Source of the DNA: RGEC01 sp964626685
Lineage (GTDB): Bacteria; Bacteroidota; Bacteroidia; NS11-12g; UBA955
NCBI GenBank assembly: GCA_964626685.1
Contig: CAZVJY010000028.1
Span: 1 to 19,139, forward strand
Reading direction: 5' to 3'
Length of the DNA stretch: 19,139 nt
Of the stretch, positions 1 to 9,100 are shown piece by piece. The notes below the pieces were generated by a model. That model did no database searches, was not told where the DNA came from, and worked only from the letters and a program-made list of their open reading frames with translations. The translations under genes were made by a program, and so were the position numbers. How positions within the stretch are numbered: position 1 is the stretch's first letter; each line of letters starts with the position of its first letter.

Positions 1-2089
1 CCTCTACCCTTCTCACGCCTGCCGCCACGCTGCTTTCCGAAACGAACTTAAACATCCCGATTTGCGCTGTATTGGCTACGTGGGTTCCCCCGCACAATTC
101 CATACTGTAGTCCTTATCAAATACAATCACACGCACGGTATCACCGTATTTTTCGCCAAACAGTGCGGTAGCACCCATTTTCATGGCTTCATCGATGGGC
201 ATATCGCGGTGTTCCTGCAAGGCAATTCCCTCTCTGATTTTCTCGTTAACCCGCTCTTCCACCTTTTGCAATTCCTCATCGCTCATTTTACCAAAATGTG
301 AAAAATCAAAACGCAGGTATTGTTCGTTTACCAAACTGCCCTTCTGTGCCACGTGGCTCCCAAGCACCTCTCTCAAGGCAGAATGCATAAGATGAGTGGC
401 ACTGTGGTTGTTATTGATCGCTGCGCGACGCAGTCTGTTTACCGTTGCCACAAAAGTGTCATCTGTATGCTGCGGTAGCTTATCACAGATGAGAATATGC
501 AGTTTGTTTTCTTTCTGGGTATCAAGCACGTTGACAACATCGCCTTTAGAGCCGGTCAACACACCCGAATCGCCCACCTGTCCGCCGCTTTCGGCGTAAA
601 AAGGCGAAACATTCAGCACCAGTTGATACTGGTCTTTGCCCTTGGTTTTCACCGTCCTGAAACGGCTTATGTGGGTATGCGTTTCCAGTATGTCATAGCC
701 TACAAACTTCTCCTCGGCATCGGCCATCAACAGCTGCCAGTCACCGGTTTCCTTGCTGGCATCGGCGCGGCTGCGTTCCTTTTGCTTATTCAATTCAGCC
801 TGAAAACCCTGTACATCGGTATTTAAACCACGTTCACGGGCAATCAGTTCGGTAAGGTCCAGCGGAAAACCATAGGTATCGTACAATTCAAACGCAGTAG
901 TTCCGCTTACATCCTTGCCCATATTGGTTTCAAAATAATCATTCAGGAGACCCAGACCGGTACTGAGGGTGCGGAAAAATGAGGCTTCTTCCTCCTTGAT
1001 CACGCGGGCTACAAAATCCTGTTGGGCTTTCAGTTCGGGGAAAGATGCCGAAAAATAAGCTGCCAGCGAAGGAATAAGTTTGTGAAGGAAAGGTTCAGAC
1101 AAATTAAGGTAGCTGTATCCATATCGTACCGCCCTGCGCAAAATGCGACGCACCACATAGCCGGCTCCTGTATTGGAGGGCAACTGTCCGTCGGCAATAC
1201 ACAAAGACACTGCACGAATGTGATCGGCAATTACACGGAAGGCGATATCGGAAGCTTCTGCAGCACGATACTTAATTCCCGCAATCGCGGAGGTTTCATC
1301 AATAATGAAACTGAATATATCGGTATCGTAATTGCTCTTTTTTCCCTGAATAACGCGGGTAAGACGCTCAAAGCCCATCCCGGTATCCACATGCTGTGCG
1401 GGTAGTTTTTCCAGGCTTCCGTCTGCCTTCCGGTTGAATTCCATGAACACCAGGTTCCAGATTTCTATCACTTCAGGATCACCTGTATTAACCAACGACG
1501 CACCTGAAACATGTTTCCGCTCTTCATCATCGCGCATGTCGAAGTGAATTTCACTACAGGGACCGCAGGGACCGGTGTCGCCCATCTCCCAGAAATTGTC
1601 TTTTTTATTTCCATTGATGATTCTGTCAGCAGGCAAAAACTGCTTCCAGGTATCAAAAGCATCCTGATCGAATGCGATGTTGCTTGCGGTATCACCTTCA
1701 AAAACCGTCACATACAAGCGGTCTTGGGGCAGCTGATACACTTCTGTGAGCAACTCCCATGCCCAGGCGATGGCGTCTGTTTTGAAATAATCGCCAAAGC
1801 TCCAGTTGCCCAGCATTTCGAACATGGTGTGGTGATAGTGATCGTGTCCTACCTCTTCCAAATCGTTGTGCTTGCCGCTCACACGCAGGCATTTTTGGCT
1901 GTTGGCTACCCGTTTTTCGGTTGCCACCGCATTTCCCAGGAAAAAATCCTTGAACTGGTTCATTCCTGCATTGGTAAACATGAGGGTGGGGTCGCCTTTT
2001 ACCACAATGGGTGCCGATGGCACTACCCTGTGTCCTTTGGAGGCCAAAAAGTTGAGAAACTGTTGTTTTATCTCTAAGCTGCTGCGCAT
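1..2089 (-). CDS. alaS: Alanine--tRNA ligase, 5' part (3' end beyond the window)
   Basis: Class II aminoacyl-tRNA synthetase that charges tRNA-Ala and clears mischarged Ser and Gly; cytoplasmic. The minus frame from the ATG at 2089 stays open to the left edge, giving 696 codons of an expected 870-880. Visible landmarks: TNAGMNQFKDFF at residues 39-50, HHTMFEMLGNWSFGDYF (class II motif 2 region) at 86-102, DTGMGFERL (motif 3) at 235-243, the ESGGQVGD start of the editing domain at 500-507, and the editing-site zinc ligands HSATH at 562-566 and CGGTH at 666-670. The missing part is the C-terminal C-Ala region. The start fits the family, whose members begin a few residues before the first helix. 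A TAnnTTTG box lies 10 bases upstream. pckA is upstream on the same strand but is separated by a terminator, so alaS is probably transcribed on its own. No disruption is seen. Confidence 0.97.
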   Translation of the reverse strand, partial: MRSSLEIKQQFLNFLASKGHRVVPSAPIVVKGDPTLMFTNAGMNQFKDFFLGNAVATEKRVANSQKCLRVSGKHNDLEEVGHDHYHHTMFEMLGNWSFGDYFKTDAIAWAWELLTEVYQLPQDRLYVTVFEGDTASNIAFDQDAFDTWKQFLPADRIINGNKKDNFWEMGDTGPCGPCSEIHFDMRDDEERKHVSGASLVNTGDPEVIEIWNLVFMEFNRKADGSLEKLPAQHVDTGMGFERLTRVIQGKKSNYDTDIFSFIIDETSAIAGIKYRAAEASDIAFRVIADHIRAVSLCIADGQLPSNTGAGYVVRRILRRAVRYGYSYLNLSEPFLHKLIPSLAAYFSASFPELKAQQDFVARVIKEEEASFFRTLSTGLGLLNDYFETNMGKDVSGTTAFELYDTYGFPLDLTELIARERGLNTDVQGFQAELNKQKERSRADASKETGDWQLLMADAEEKFVGYDILETHTHISRFRTVKTKGKDQYQLVLNVSPFYAESGGQVGDSGVLTGSKGDVVNVLDTQKENKLHILICDKLPQHTDDTFVATVNRLRRAAINNNHSATHLMHSALREVLGSHVAQKGSLVNEQYLRFDFSHFGKMSDEELQKVEERVNEKIREGIALQEHRDMPIDEAMKMGATALFGEKYGDTVRVIVFDKDYSMELCGGTHVANTAQIGMFKFVSESSVAAGVRRVE

Positions 2090-2098
2090 AAACGGTTA

Positions 2099-2106
2099 CA
2101 AAGATA
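2099..2106 (-). promoter_or_regulatory. Candidate Bacteroidota -7 box for alaS
   Basis: Read on the minus strand this is TATCTTTG, an exact match to the Bacteroidota -7 consensus TAnnTTTG. It ends 9 bases before the alaS ATG, so the transcript would carry only a few untranslated bases. I see no TTTG -33 element at the usual 18-20 base spacing, so the call rests on the -7 box and its intergenic position. Confidence 0.4.
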
Positions 2107-2129
2107 AGGACGGCTGAGTTTTGTTCATG

Positions 2130-2155
2130 AAAAATGGCGCCCGAAAGCGCCATTT
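2130..2155 (-). terminator. Intrinsic terminator of pckA
   Basis: A perfect 9-bp stem (AAATGGCGC at 2132-2140 against GCGCCATTT at 2147-2155) closes a 6-base loop. Read on the minus strand it is followed by a run of five T, three of which belong to the stem. It starts 22 bases past the pckA stop and lies before the alaS promoter candidate, so it separates the two transcripts. Confidence 0.65.
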
Positions 2156-2177
2156 CAACATTCAATCTGATTAAAAA

Positions 2178-3773
2178 TTAGGCGGTGCCGCTCATTTTAG
2201 GAGCCGCAGCCTTGATTTCATCGCTGGCACCATCGGCGAATTTGGCAAAATTGGTATTGAACAACTCGGCCAGCTTTTCGCACTGCTTATCATATGCCGC
2301 TTTGTCTTCCCATGTATTGCGGGGATTCAACAATTCAGCAGGCACATTCGGACAACTTGTGGGCATGGCAAAGCCAAACACAGGATGGTTTTCAAATGAA
2401 ACGCCGTCCAGCTGACCTTCCAGTGCTGCGGTAATCATGGCACGGGTATATGACAACTTCATGCGGCTTCCCACACCATAGGGCCCTCCGGTCCAGCCTG
2501 TATTTACGAGCCATACGTTTACATTGGGATGCTGATGTAGTTTTTTCCCAAGCATTTCAGCATATTTGGTGGGATGCAAAGGCAGAAACACCTGACCAAA
2601 GCAAGCTGAGAAAGTTGCCTGAGGCTCGGTTACACCGGCTTCGGTACCTGCTACCTTGGCGGTATAGCCGCTGATAAACTGATACATGGCCTGTCCGGGG
2701 GTGAGCTTGCTAATGGGGGGCAATACACCAAATGCATCGGCAGTAAGGAAGAAAATATTCTGGGGAGCATCACCCACGCTGGGAACAGCGATATTGTCGA
2801 TGTAATCGATGGGATACGCCACACGGGTATTCTCGGTTACTGAAATATCATCGTAATTAGGCGTATTTGTACCTTCAAAGAAACGTACATTTTCCACCAG
2901 GGCTCCGGGCTTGATGGCATTCCATATCTGGGGTTCTTTTTCTTCGGTCAGGTTTACGCATTTGGCGTAGCAGCCACCCTCAAAGTTGAATACATTTTTG
3001 TCTGACCAGCCATGCTCGTCATCACCAATCAGCTTGCGGTTGGGATCGGCACTCAGCGTGGTTTTTCCGGTACCGCTTAGACCAAAGAACACAGCGGTGT
3101 CACCTTTGGCGCCAATATTGGCGCTGCAGTGCATGCTTAACACACCATGCTCATGGGGCAGGACATAATTCAGTACTCCAAAAATACCTTTCTTTATTTC
3201 ACCGGTGTAGCCAGAACCACCAATCAGGATGATTTTGCGCGACATATTTACAATGGTAAAATTGTGCTGACGGGTTCCATCTTCAGCGGGATTGGCTCGG
3301 AAGGATGGTGCTGCCAGGATGAGCCACTCGGTGGGGGCTGTTGCAATTTCTTCAGCTGTTGGGCGCAGGAACAAATGCTTGGCAAATAAGTTCTGGTAAG
3401 CACTTTCAGTCACTACTTGAATATTCAACCGGTAGGCCGGATCGGCGCAGGCATAGGCATGACGTACAAAAATGTCTTTGCCACCCAGGTGATGTACAAC
3501 CTTGTTCAGCAGTTTGTCAAAATTCTCGCTTTCAAAAGGCTGATTCACGGTGCCCCACCAAAGCACATCTTCGGTAGTTGCATCTTTTACTGTAAATTTA
3601 TCCTTGGGACTGCGGCCTGTAAATTCGCCTGTGTCGGCAGCAAGCGCTCCGGTGTTGGTTAGCTTGCCCTCGTTGCGTTCCAGGGCCTTTTTTACCAGTT
3701 CTTCTGTAGTCAGATTTTCATAGATGGCTGCAGCGCCTGTCTTGATTGTAGAGATGATTTCCTGATTATTCAT
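2178..3773 (-). CDS. pckA: Phosphoenolpyruvate carboxykinase (ATP)
   Basis: Converts oxaloacetate and ATP to phosphoenolpyruvate, CO2 and ADP, the entry step of gluconeogenesis from TCA-cycle carbon; cytoplasmic. The 531 residues match the usual length of the ATP-dependent family. Visible elements: TGRSPKDKF at 52-60 (substrate-binding Arg), GEIKKG at 191-196 and HCSAN at 215-219 (metal-ligand Lys and His), P-loop GLSGTGKTTLS at 231-241, IGDDEHGW at 249-256 (metal-binding Asp), and NTGWTGGPYGVGSRM at 424-438. The ATG start gives the standard N-terminus. It is a single-gene unit: a divergent gene lies upstream, an exact -7 box match sits 28 bases before the ATG, and a hairpin terminator follows. 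All key residues are present, so it should be active. Confidence 0.98.
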   Translation of the reverse strand: MNNQEIISTIKTGAAAIYENLTTEELVKKALERNEGKLTNTGALAADTGEFTGRSPKDKFTVKDATTEDVLWWGTVNQPFESENFDKLLNKVVHHLGGKDIFVRHAYACADPAYRLNIQVVTESAYQNLFAKHLFLRPTAEEIATAPTEWLILAAPSFRANPAEDGTRQHNFTIVNMSRKIILIGGSGYTGEIKKGIFGVLNYVLPHEHGVLSMHCSANIGAKGDTAVFFGLSGTGKTTLSADPNRKLIGDDEHGWSDKNVFNFEGGCYAKCVNLTEEKEPQIWNAIKPGALVENVRFFEGTNTPNYDDISVTENTRVAYPIDYIDNIAVPSVGDAPQNIFFLTADAFGVLPPISKLTPGQAMYQFISGYTAKVAGTEAGVTEPQATFSACFGQVFLPLHPTKYAEMLGKKLHQHPNVNVWLVNTGWTGGPYGVGSRMKLSYTRAMITAALEGQLDGVSFENHPVFGFAMPTSCPNVPAELLNPRNTWEDKAAYDKQCEKLAELFNTNFAKFADGASDEIKAAAPKMSGTA

Positions 3774-3800
3774 AGCTTTTATCCGCTAATTTCGGAGCGT

Positions 3801-3808
3801 CAAAATTA
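3801..3808 (-). promoter_or_regulatory. Candidate Bacteroidota -7 box for pckA
   Basis: On the minus strand this reads TAATTTTG, an exact TAnnTTTG match, 27 bases upstream of the pckA ATG in the short region shared with the divergent PAP2 gene. That gives a normal leader of about 20 bases. No clear TTTG -33 box is seen at 18-20 bases. On the other strand, 3807-3814 (TACCTTTA) is a weaker match that could serve the PAP2 operon. Confidence 0.45.
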
Positions 3809-3867
3809 CCTTTAATTGTTAAGCTTTCATGCTCTCTTTCTCCACATTCCGCTCCACGAGGCCCAAA

Positions 3868-4563
3868 ATGAGGCTGCTGCTGCCAGTTGCAGCACTATTT
3901 GGATTGATTCTACATTTCAATATCGTGGCATCACAACCTGCCATAAACCTCAACAGTAAAAGAGAAACTGGTATTATCGCCGGACTTGCCGTGCACAGCC
4001 TTGTGAACCTTAAACTGGAATCAAACAAGACCATTGGCAACATACATTATTGGAAAATCAGGGGGATAGACAAGGCTGCACCATTGTATTTCAGTCCAAA
4101 AACAGCCCGTATTTCTGACATCACCTTTGCCTCAGCAGGCCTGTTGGCTTTGTATGGAATTACACAAAAACAATTAACTGAAAGAAACAAGGCAACCCTG
4201 TTGATGACACAGAACTTGTGGATGACGTGGAATATAACACAAACTACCAAGATGCTTGCCATGCGGGCCAGACCCTATGCCAATGAAGCCGGCTTCAGCG
4301 CCAGAAAAAATGATGATGCTTACAGCTTTTTCAGCGGACACACATCCCTCACAGCCTGTATGGCAGCAAGCCATTATTTTTACGACCGGACACTCCCTGT
4401 ACATGATAGAAAACCCGCTGTTACCCTTGGCCTGGCCGCACTCAGTATCGGCACTGGCATCCTTCGCATCAAAGCCGGAAAGCACTTCCCTACCGACGTT
4501 CTGGCAGGCGCGATTTTGGGCACAGGAGTTGCTTACATAAACACAAAACTACATGCTCGCTAA
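3868..4563 (+). CDS. PAP2-family phosphatase, secreted or membrane-anchored
   Basis: Probable acid-phosphatase/lipid-phosphatase of the PAP2 (vanadium haloperoxidase-like) superfamily, acting outside the inner membrane on a phospholipid, polyprenyl pyrophosphate or soluble phosphoester; the substrate cannot be told from sequence. All three superfamily motifs are present, numbered from the start used here: K-x6-RP at about 128-136 (KMLAMRARP), SFFSGH at 153-158 with the catalytic His, and R-x5-H-x3-D at 200-210. The proline of the usual PSGH is Phe here. The start at 3868 gives a clean signal peptide of about 22 residues (MRLLLPVAALFGLILHFNIVAS). An in-frame ATG at 3829 would add 13 residues and is a real alternative. 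It is the first gene of a run with msrA and queG, and its end overlaps the msrA start by 11 bases. Confidence 0.85.
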   Translation: MRLLLPVAALFGLILHFNIVASQPAINLNSKRETGIIAGLAVHSLVNLKLESNKTIGNIHYWKIRGIDKAAPLYFSPKTARISDITFASAGLLALYGITQKQLTERNKATLLMTQNLWMTWNITQTTKMLAMRARPYANEAGFSARKNDDAYSFFSGHTSLTACMAASHYFYDRTLPVHDRKPAVTLGLAALSIGTGILRIKAGKHFPTDVLAGAILGTGVAYINTKLHAR

Positions 4564-5200
4564 ACAATTATGGCTTTGGACAGGTTTGCTTATGGTGGCC
4601 GGCTGTGCCGGAAAACGCCCCTCAAATGAATATACAAAAAAATTATCACATAACCAAGAGAATATGAATACAGATACTGCCATACTTGCCGGAGGTTGTT
4701 TCTGGTGTCTTGACGCCGTTTACAGACAAATGGAAGGCATTGTGAGCATAGAATGTGGCTATGCCAACGGAAAAATAAAAAACCCAACCTATAAGGAAGT
4801 TTGCTCGGGGCTTACAGGCCATGCTGAAGTAACACAACTGGTGTTTGATACGGATAAAACCAGCTATGCTGAAATCCTCATGGTTTTCTGGAGAATCCAT
4901 GACCCAACAACACTGAATCGCCAGGGAAATGATATAGGAACTCAATACCGCAGCGGCATTTACTACCGTAATGAACAACAAAAGGAAATTGCCCTGAAAA
5001 GCCGCGAGGCAGCCGAAGAAGCCAAATTGTGGGACAATCCGATTGTAACGGAAATCATGACGCTGGAATGCTACTATCCAGCTGAAGATTACCACCAGGA
5101 CTATTACACCAACAACCCCGATCAGCCCTACTGTGTCGCGGTCGTGGGTGAAAAGGCTGCCAAATTCCGCAAGCTTTTTGCCGACAAACTGAAGAAGTAA
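4553..5200 (+). CDS. msrA: Peptide-methionine (S)-S-oxide reductase, probable lipoprotein
   Basis: Reduces the S-epimer of methionine sulfoxide in oxidised proteins. The 215 residues hold the MsrA core from about residue 41: GGCFWC at 47-52 with nucleophile Cys49, the FWRIHDPTTLNRQGNDIGTQ stretch at 112-131, ECYYPAEDYHQDYY at 172-185, and a C-terminal Cys194 in PYCVAV that could act with Cys52 as resolving cysteine. The segment before the core is a lipoprotein signal: KQLWLWTGLLMVAGC, with the lipidated residue expected at Cys18. That would place the enzyme in the periplasm or on a membrane. An internal ATG at 4664 (Met38) would give a plain cytosolic MsrA, so the start decides the location. 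I favour 4553 because the lipobox is well formed and the ATG overlaps the PAP2 stop, typical of coupled genes. queG follows after 4 bases. Confidence 0.93.
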   Translation: MLAKQLWLWTGLLMVAGCAGKRPSNEYTKKLSHNQENMNTDTAILAGGCFWCLDAVYRQMEGIVSIECGYANGKIKNPTYKEVCSGLTGHAEVTQLVFDTDKTSYAEILMVFWRIHDPTTLNRQGNDIGTQYRSGIYYRNEQQKEIALKSREAAEEAKLWDNPIVTEIMTLECYYPAEDYHQDYYTNNPDQPYCVAVVGEKAAKFRKLFADKLKK

Positions 5201-5204
5201 CAGC

Positions 5205-6134
5205 ATGTTGCAAGGCGCTGCGCTGAAAACACACCTCCGCAAGCTTTCGGAAAAATACGGCTTTATCGCTGTGGGTGTGGCTGCTGCGCGAAAATTACAC
5301 GAAGAAGAAGACCGGTTAAAAAACTGGTTGGAAAAGGGTTACCATGGGAGCATGCAATACATGGAGAACCATTTTGAAAAGCGTCTAGACCCGACTTTAC
5401 TGGTGCCGGGAGCCAAGAGTGTTATCTGTTTTTTATATAACTATTTTCCGGAAGGAAAGCAAAACCCGGAGGCTCCGAAAGTGGCGAAATATGCCTGGGG
5501 CGAAGATTACCATAAAGTAATCAAAGACAAACTGTATGAACTGGTGGCAGAACTGCAAACCGCATCCGGCCCTATGGAAGGCAGAATTTTTGTGGACAGC
5601 GCCCCCGTAATGGAAAGACAATGGGCCTCGCTGGCCGGGCTGGGCTGGACCGGAAAGAATAGCTTGCTGCTGAGAAAGGGCGTGGGGTCTTATTTCTTTA
5701 TTGCAACAATTGTCTGTAATCTGGAAATAGAGCCTGATGAACCCACCGGCAGCCATTGCGGAACCTGTACCGCATGCATCGATGCGTGCCCCACACAGGC
5801 CATCGTGCAGGATGGTGTGGTGGATGCCTCAAAATGCATTTCCTACCTCACTATTGAGCGTAAAAGTGATATACCGAAAGCCTTTCAGCTGCATATGGAA
5901 GATTATGTTTTCGGTTGTGATATTTGCCAGGATGTGTGCCCCTGGAATCATTTTTCAGCACCAAACACAGAGCCACGATTCGATGCCGGCGATTGGATTA
6001 ACTGGGATAACATTGCCTGGCAAAACATGGATGAAATCACTTTCGATAAGCATTTCCAAAAATCAGCGGTTACCCGGGCCGGTTTTACGAAAATTCGCAA
6101 AAACCTGGAATTTATTGCCCCTCAGAACAAGTAA
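5205..6134 (+). CDS. queG: Epoxyqueuosine reductase (short form)
   Basis: Catalyses the last step of queuosine synthesis, cobalamin-dependent reduction of epoxyqueuosine to queuosine in the tRNA wobble position; cytoplasmic. Order of parts: N-terminal cobalamin-binding domain with FVDSAPVMERQWA at 129-141 (Asp131 matches the proposed catalytic Asp), WTGKN at 148-152, then two [4Fe-4S] sites with Cys185, 188, 191, 195 and Cys211, 238, 241, 245 (the GCDICQDVCPWN signature is at 237-248). At 309 residues it lacks the C-terminal HEAT-repeat region of longer homologues and resembles the shorter Bacteroidota form. It starts 4 bases after msrA and ends inside the 3' end of the convergent barrel gene, with a 13-base overlap and no terminator between them. 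Confidence 0.96.
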   Translation: MLQGAALKTHLRKLSEKYGFIAVGVAAARKLHEEEDRLKNWLEKGYHGSMQYMENHFEKRLDPTLLVPGAKSVICFLYNYFPEGKQNPEAPKVAKYAWGEDYHKVIKDKLYELVAELQTASGPMEGRIFVDSAPVMERQWASLAGLGWTGKNSLLLRKGVGSYFFIATIVCNLEIEPDEPTGSHCGTCTACIDACPTQAIVQDGVVDASKCISYLTIERKSDIPKAFQLHMEDYVFGCDICQDVCPWNHFSAPNTEPRFDAGDWINWDNIAWQNMDEITFDKHFQKSAVTRAGFTKIRKNLEFIAPQNK

Positions 6135-9100
6135 CGGGCCTCTGCCCTGCCGATGTGAATCATGCCAATGTTTCCGGTTTTACGGGCTTCATAATTGAGC
6201 AAAACCTGCACGTTATTGGCTGCCGACATGCGAATTTCCGCATTAAACCGATAGTTTTTTCCGGGAGTAAAACCCTGCATTACATCAAAAGCCAGGGCGG
6301 TGTTAGGCTGTGCATTGTAGGTAAAATCGATGCGTGTGAACCTGACATCCAGCATACCTGTGCTGCCAATACTTCGGGTTACAGTGGCTGAAATTTCGCT
6401 TCGTTCTGCAAGACGCCTTCCTCCAAGAGAGTCAGACCATTCTTTTTTACCTGAAAGGGCAATCCGCATGCGCGTATTTAGCTGCCATAGCACCTGGGGT
6501 TCTGCTGAGAAGCCGCTGTAGGAAAAATTATTTGCCGGCTGCACTGCCGACTGATTTTTATGCAGTTTTTTATCTGCGGTGGCGCGCATTTGCCACGCCG
6601 TGCCAAAATCTCGGCGGTGAAACAAGGTATGTGTCTGAACATTACGTAGTTCGGGCCCCTGCCCAAAGAAATTCTTGTTGCCTCTGTACTGCGTTGTATA
6701 CTGTACCGACCAGCGCGCTCCTTCAATTTCCGCCTGGTTTCTGAGCATTGCATTGGCTGCAATAACATTATCCGACTGCAGATTTTCGGTGAACGGCAGA
6801 TAGCGGTTCAAGGATGATGAAAATGTATTCCGTCCCAGGTAATTCCACCCGAGCCGGTTGCTAAAAAACACGGTTTCTCTTTTATTTTTAAGACGGTAAT
6901 GCAGGTTTCCATTCCATTCAACAGATTGCGCCCGAATAAAAGCGCCTGTTGGCAGCAATAGCCTTACAAACCTTGCCTGATCACGAAAAGGGGTTTCAAC
7001 AAACTCGCTTACCTCCTGTACTTTATTCTCGTTAAAATCAATCCAGGTGTAATAGCCTTGCCCGGCAGGCACTTCAAAGTAGGCAAATTGCCGCTGTTGC
7101 TCGCGAGCGGAAAGGGTTTGATAAAAAATATTGCCAGACAGGTTTTTTGTCAGAGCCGGAAAAGACCATTCCAGGCGGGCTGATGTGTGTTTTTCATCGG
7201 CGAATTGGCCTGCAAATGTGCTATCCAGCAATTGCATGGAACGATACTGCCATCCGGTTTTAAGGAATGCTGCTTTTTTGCCACTTACAAAGAGATCGCT
7301 TCCCGCCGATTGCCAGCGCGAAGCCCGGAGCAGGGTACTGTTCCACGGCAGCAAATTGGTTCGGCCTGCTGCATTGACGGATAGTGTATACTTGCCTTTT
7401 CTGACGTCCAGCCTTAGCCGCGATTCATCAAAGCGGTAGGAGTTGTTTATCAGGCTTCCGGCAGCGGTATCAAACTTGAAAACACTTTCCTCACGCATTT
7501 GTTCCACAACAGCAGTAAAACTCCTTTGGCGGTACCCTCCTTGCAGCCGCAACTGTTTAAAATCGTTATTCAATGCACCCAGTGTGGCTTTGGATACTTC
7601 AGCAGCAGGCTCGGCAAACCACCCCTCATTCTCAGCCTTCAATCTCATGAAGGCAAACCTTGAAAGATTGGCACCAAAACGATTTACCCCCCAGCGACTC
7701 TCTGTTTCCAGATTCCTATTACCAAGGTAAATCCTGTGGGTTAGGTAGCGGCTGCCGGCAGGTGATGTTCCTCCCTCAGGATTGAACAACTGTCTGTTCC
7801 ACAAACGGCCAAATTCCACATCCCTGAAACGTTCCACGGCAGTAAAACGAGCCGAAGTCCATTCTGTTTTTACATCATTTTGCAATTGCCAGCTTCGTGT
7901 GGTGTCTTTTTTTGACTTTCCAATATGATTGCGCTGCTTCCATTCAATCCCGAGAGCACGGCCCCGGTTATCCGCATCATCCAGCGGTGAAAAGAGGTTG
8001 TTGTCCTGCAAGGAAAAAGCATTGCTGATTTTTACCTGATTTCCGGGTCTGAATTTCCATACCATCCCCCATTCGGTAAGGCTGTTCTTATTGGGGGTAT
8101 GCAAAACCTGGATGGGTTCATAATCACCTTGTGACGAAGTTCCGGAGGGCGGCACAAACCTGTAGGTTTTGCCGTTTGCGGTAGTGGCCGACAGCCGGTA
8201 ATTGCCCCTGCCCGGACCCACGTATGCGAATGAAAGACGGTAATAAACCTCTCCTGAGTCGGGTGCAGATTTGTAGGCAAAAAATGAAAAACCTGCACTG
8301 TCTTTTTTGATATAATTTGGAGCTGAAGGATTAAATGCCATTTGCCTGAAAGCTCCGCTCATAGCCGCCGCAGCCGGATTGTCACCGGCAAGCTCCATAA
8401 TTTGCCGTGCATCAAGCATACTGGAACTGTCGAACAGCCTAAGATCCTGCTGTAAAGGCTGTGACGGCAAATCGCCTTCCCTGAACATGGATCCAAACAG
8501 GGTTACATTTCGCTTTTCTGCGGAAACCATAACCGCTCCCACCATGCGCGTATAAAAACGATCGGTGTACTGAAATTCAACGACGATTCGGCTGTTTTGG
8601 GCAATCAGATGCCTGGGCATAAACGTGATTTCACCCAGGTTGTAATCTATGGTATAATCTGCCTGATAGCCTCGCTCCAGCCGCTTCCCATCCAGGTATA
8701 CAACCTCAGTTCCGGATACTACAATGATAAAATTCTCATTTCGCGCTCCTGTAAGCCTGTATGGCCCCTGCAAACCTTCCTGTCCCTGCAGTTCGTTCCT
8801 TGCAAAACGTCCTCTGGCAAGCGCAGCGTTTCCTTCTGAACGTATATGCCAGTTGCGTGCTGTATCTGTTCGTTGCAGCTGAATCCCCCTGTTTTTCTTT
8901 GCATACTTTGAAAACCAGGCCTGACTCAGGCCGTTGAACGCATAATCTCCGAGGGTTACAGTAGATTTGGCAGACTGCGCTTTAACATAAATTCTGTCAA
9001 AATCCTGAATGCTGCTGCTGGTTCCATCTGGCTGAAAGGGGTATTCCTGATCAGTGAGCGCCCCTTCAATGCTGAGATTCTCGTTGATTTTCCCACTCAT

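Noticed and set aside
1511..2077. Plus-strand open frame of 188 codons opposite alaS
   Set aside because: It lies antisense to clearly conserved AlaS sequence and its translation resembles no family; it is a shadow of the real gene.
4324..4347. Loss of the Pro in the PAP2 PSGH motif as a sign of inactivation
   Set aside because: The catalytic His and the Arg/Lys/Asp positions of the other motifs are all present, and Phe at this position is, from memory, common in Bacteroidota members.
4646..5242. Minus-strand open frame of 198 codons with hydrophobic stretches opposite msrA
   Set aside because: The apparent membrane segments arise from the reverse complement of msrA codons; the plus frame carries all MsrA motifs.
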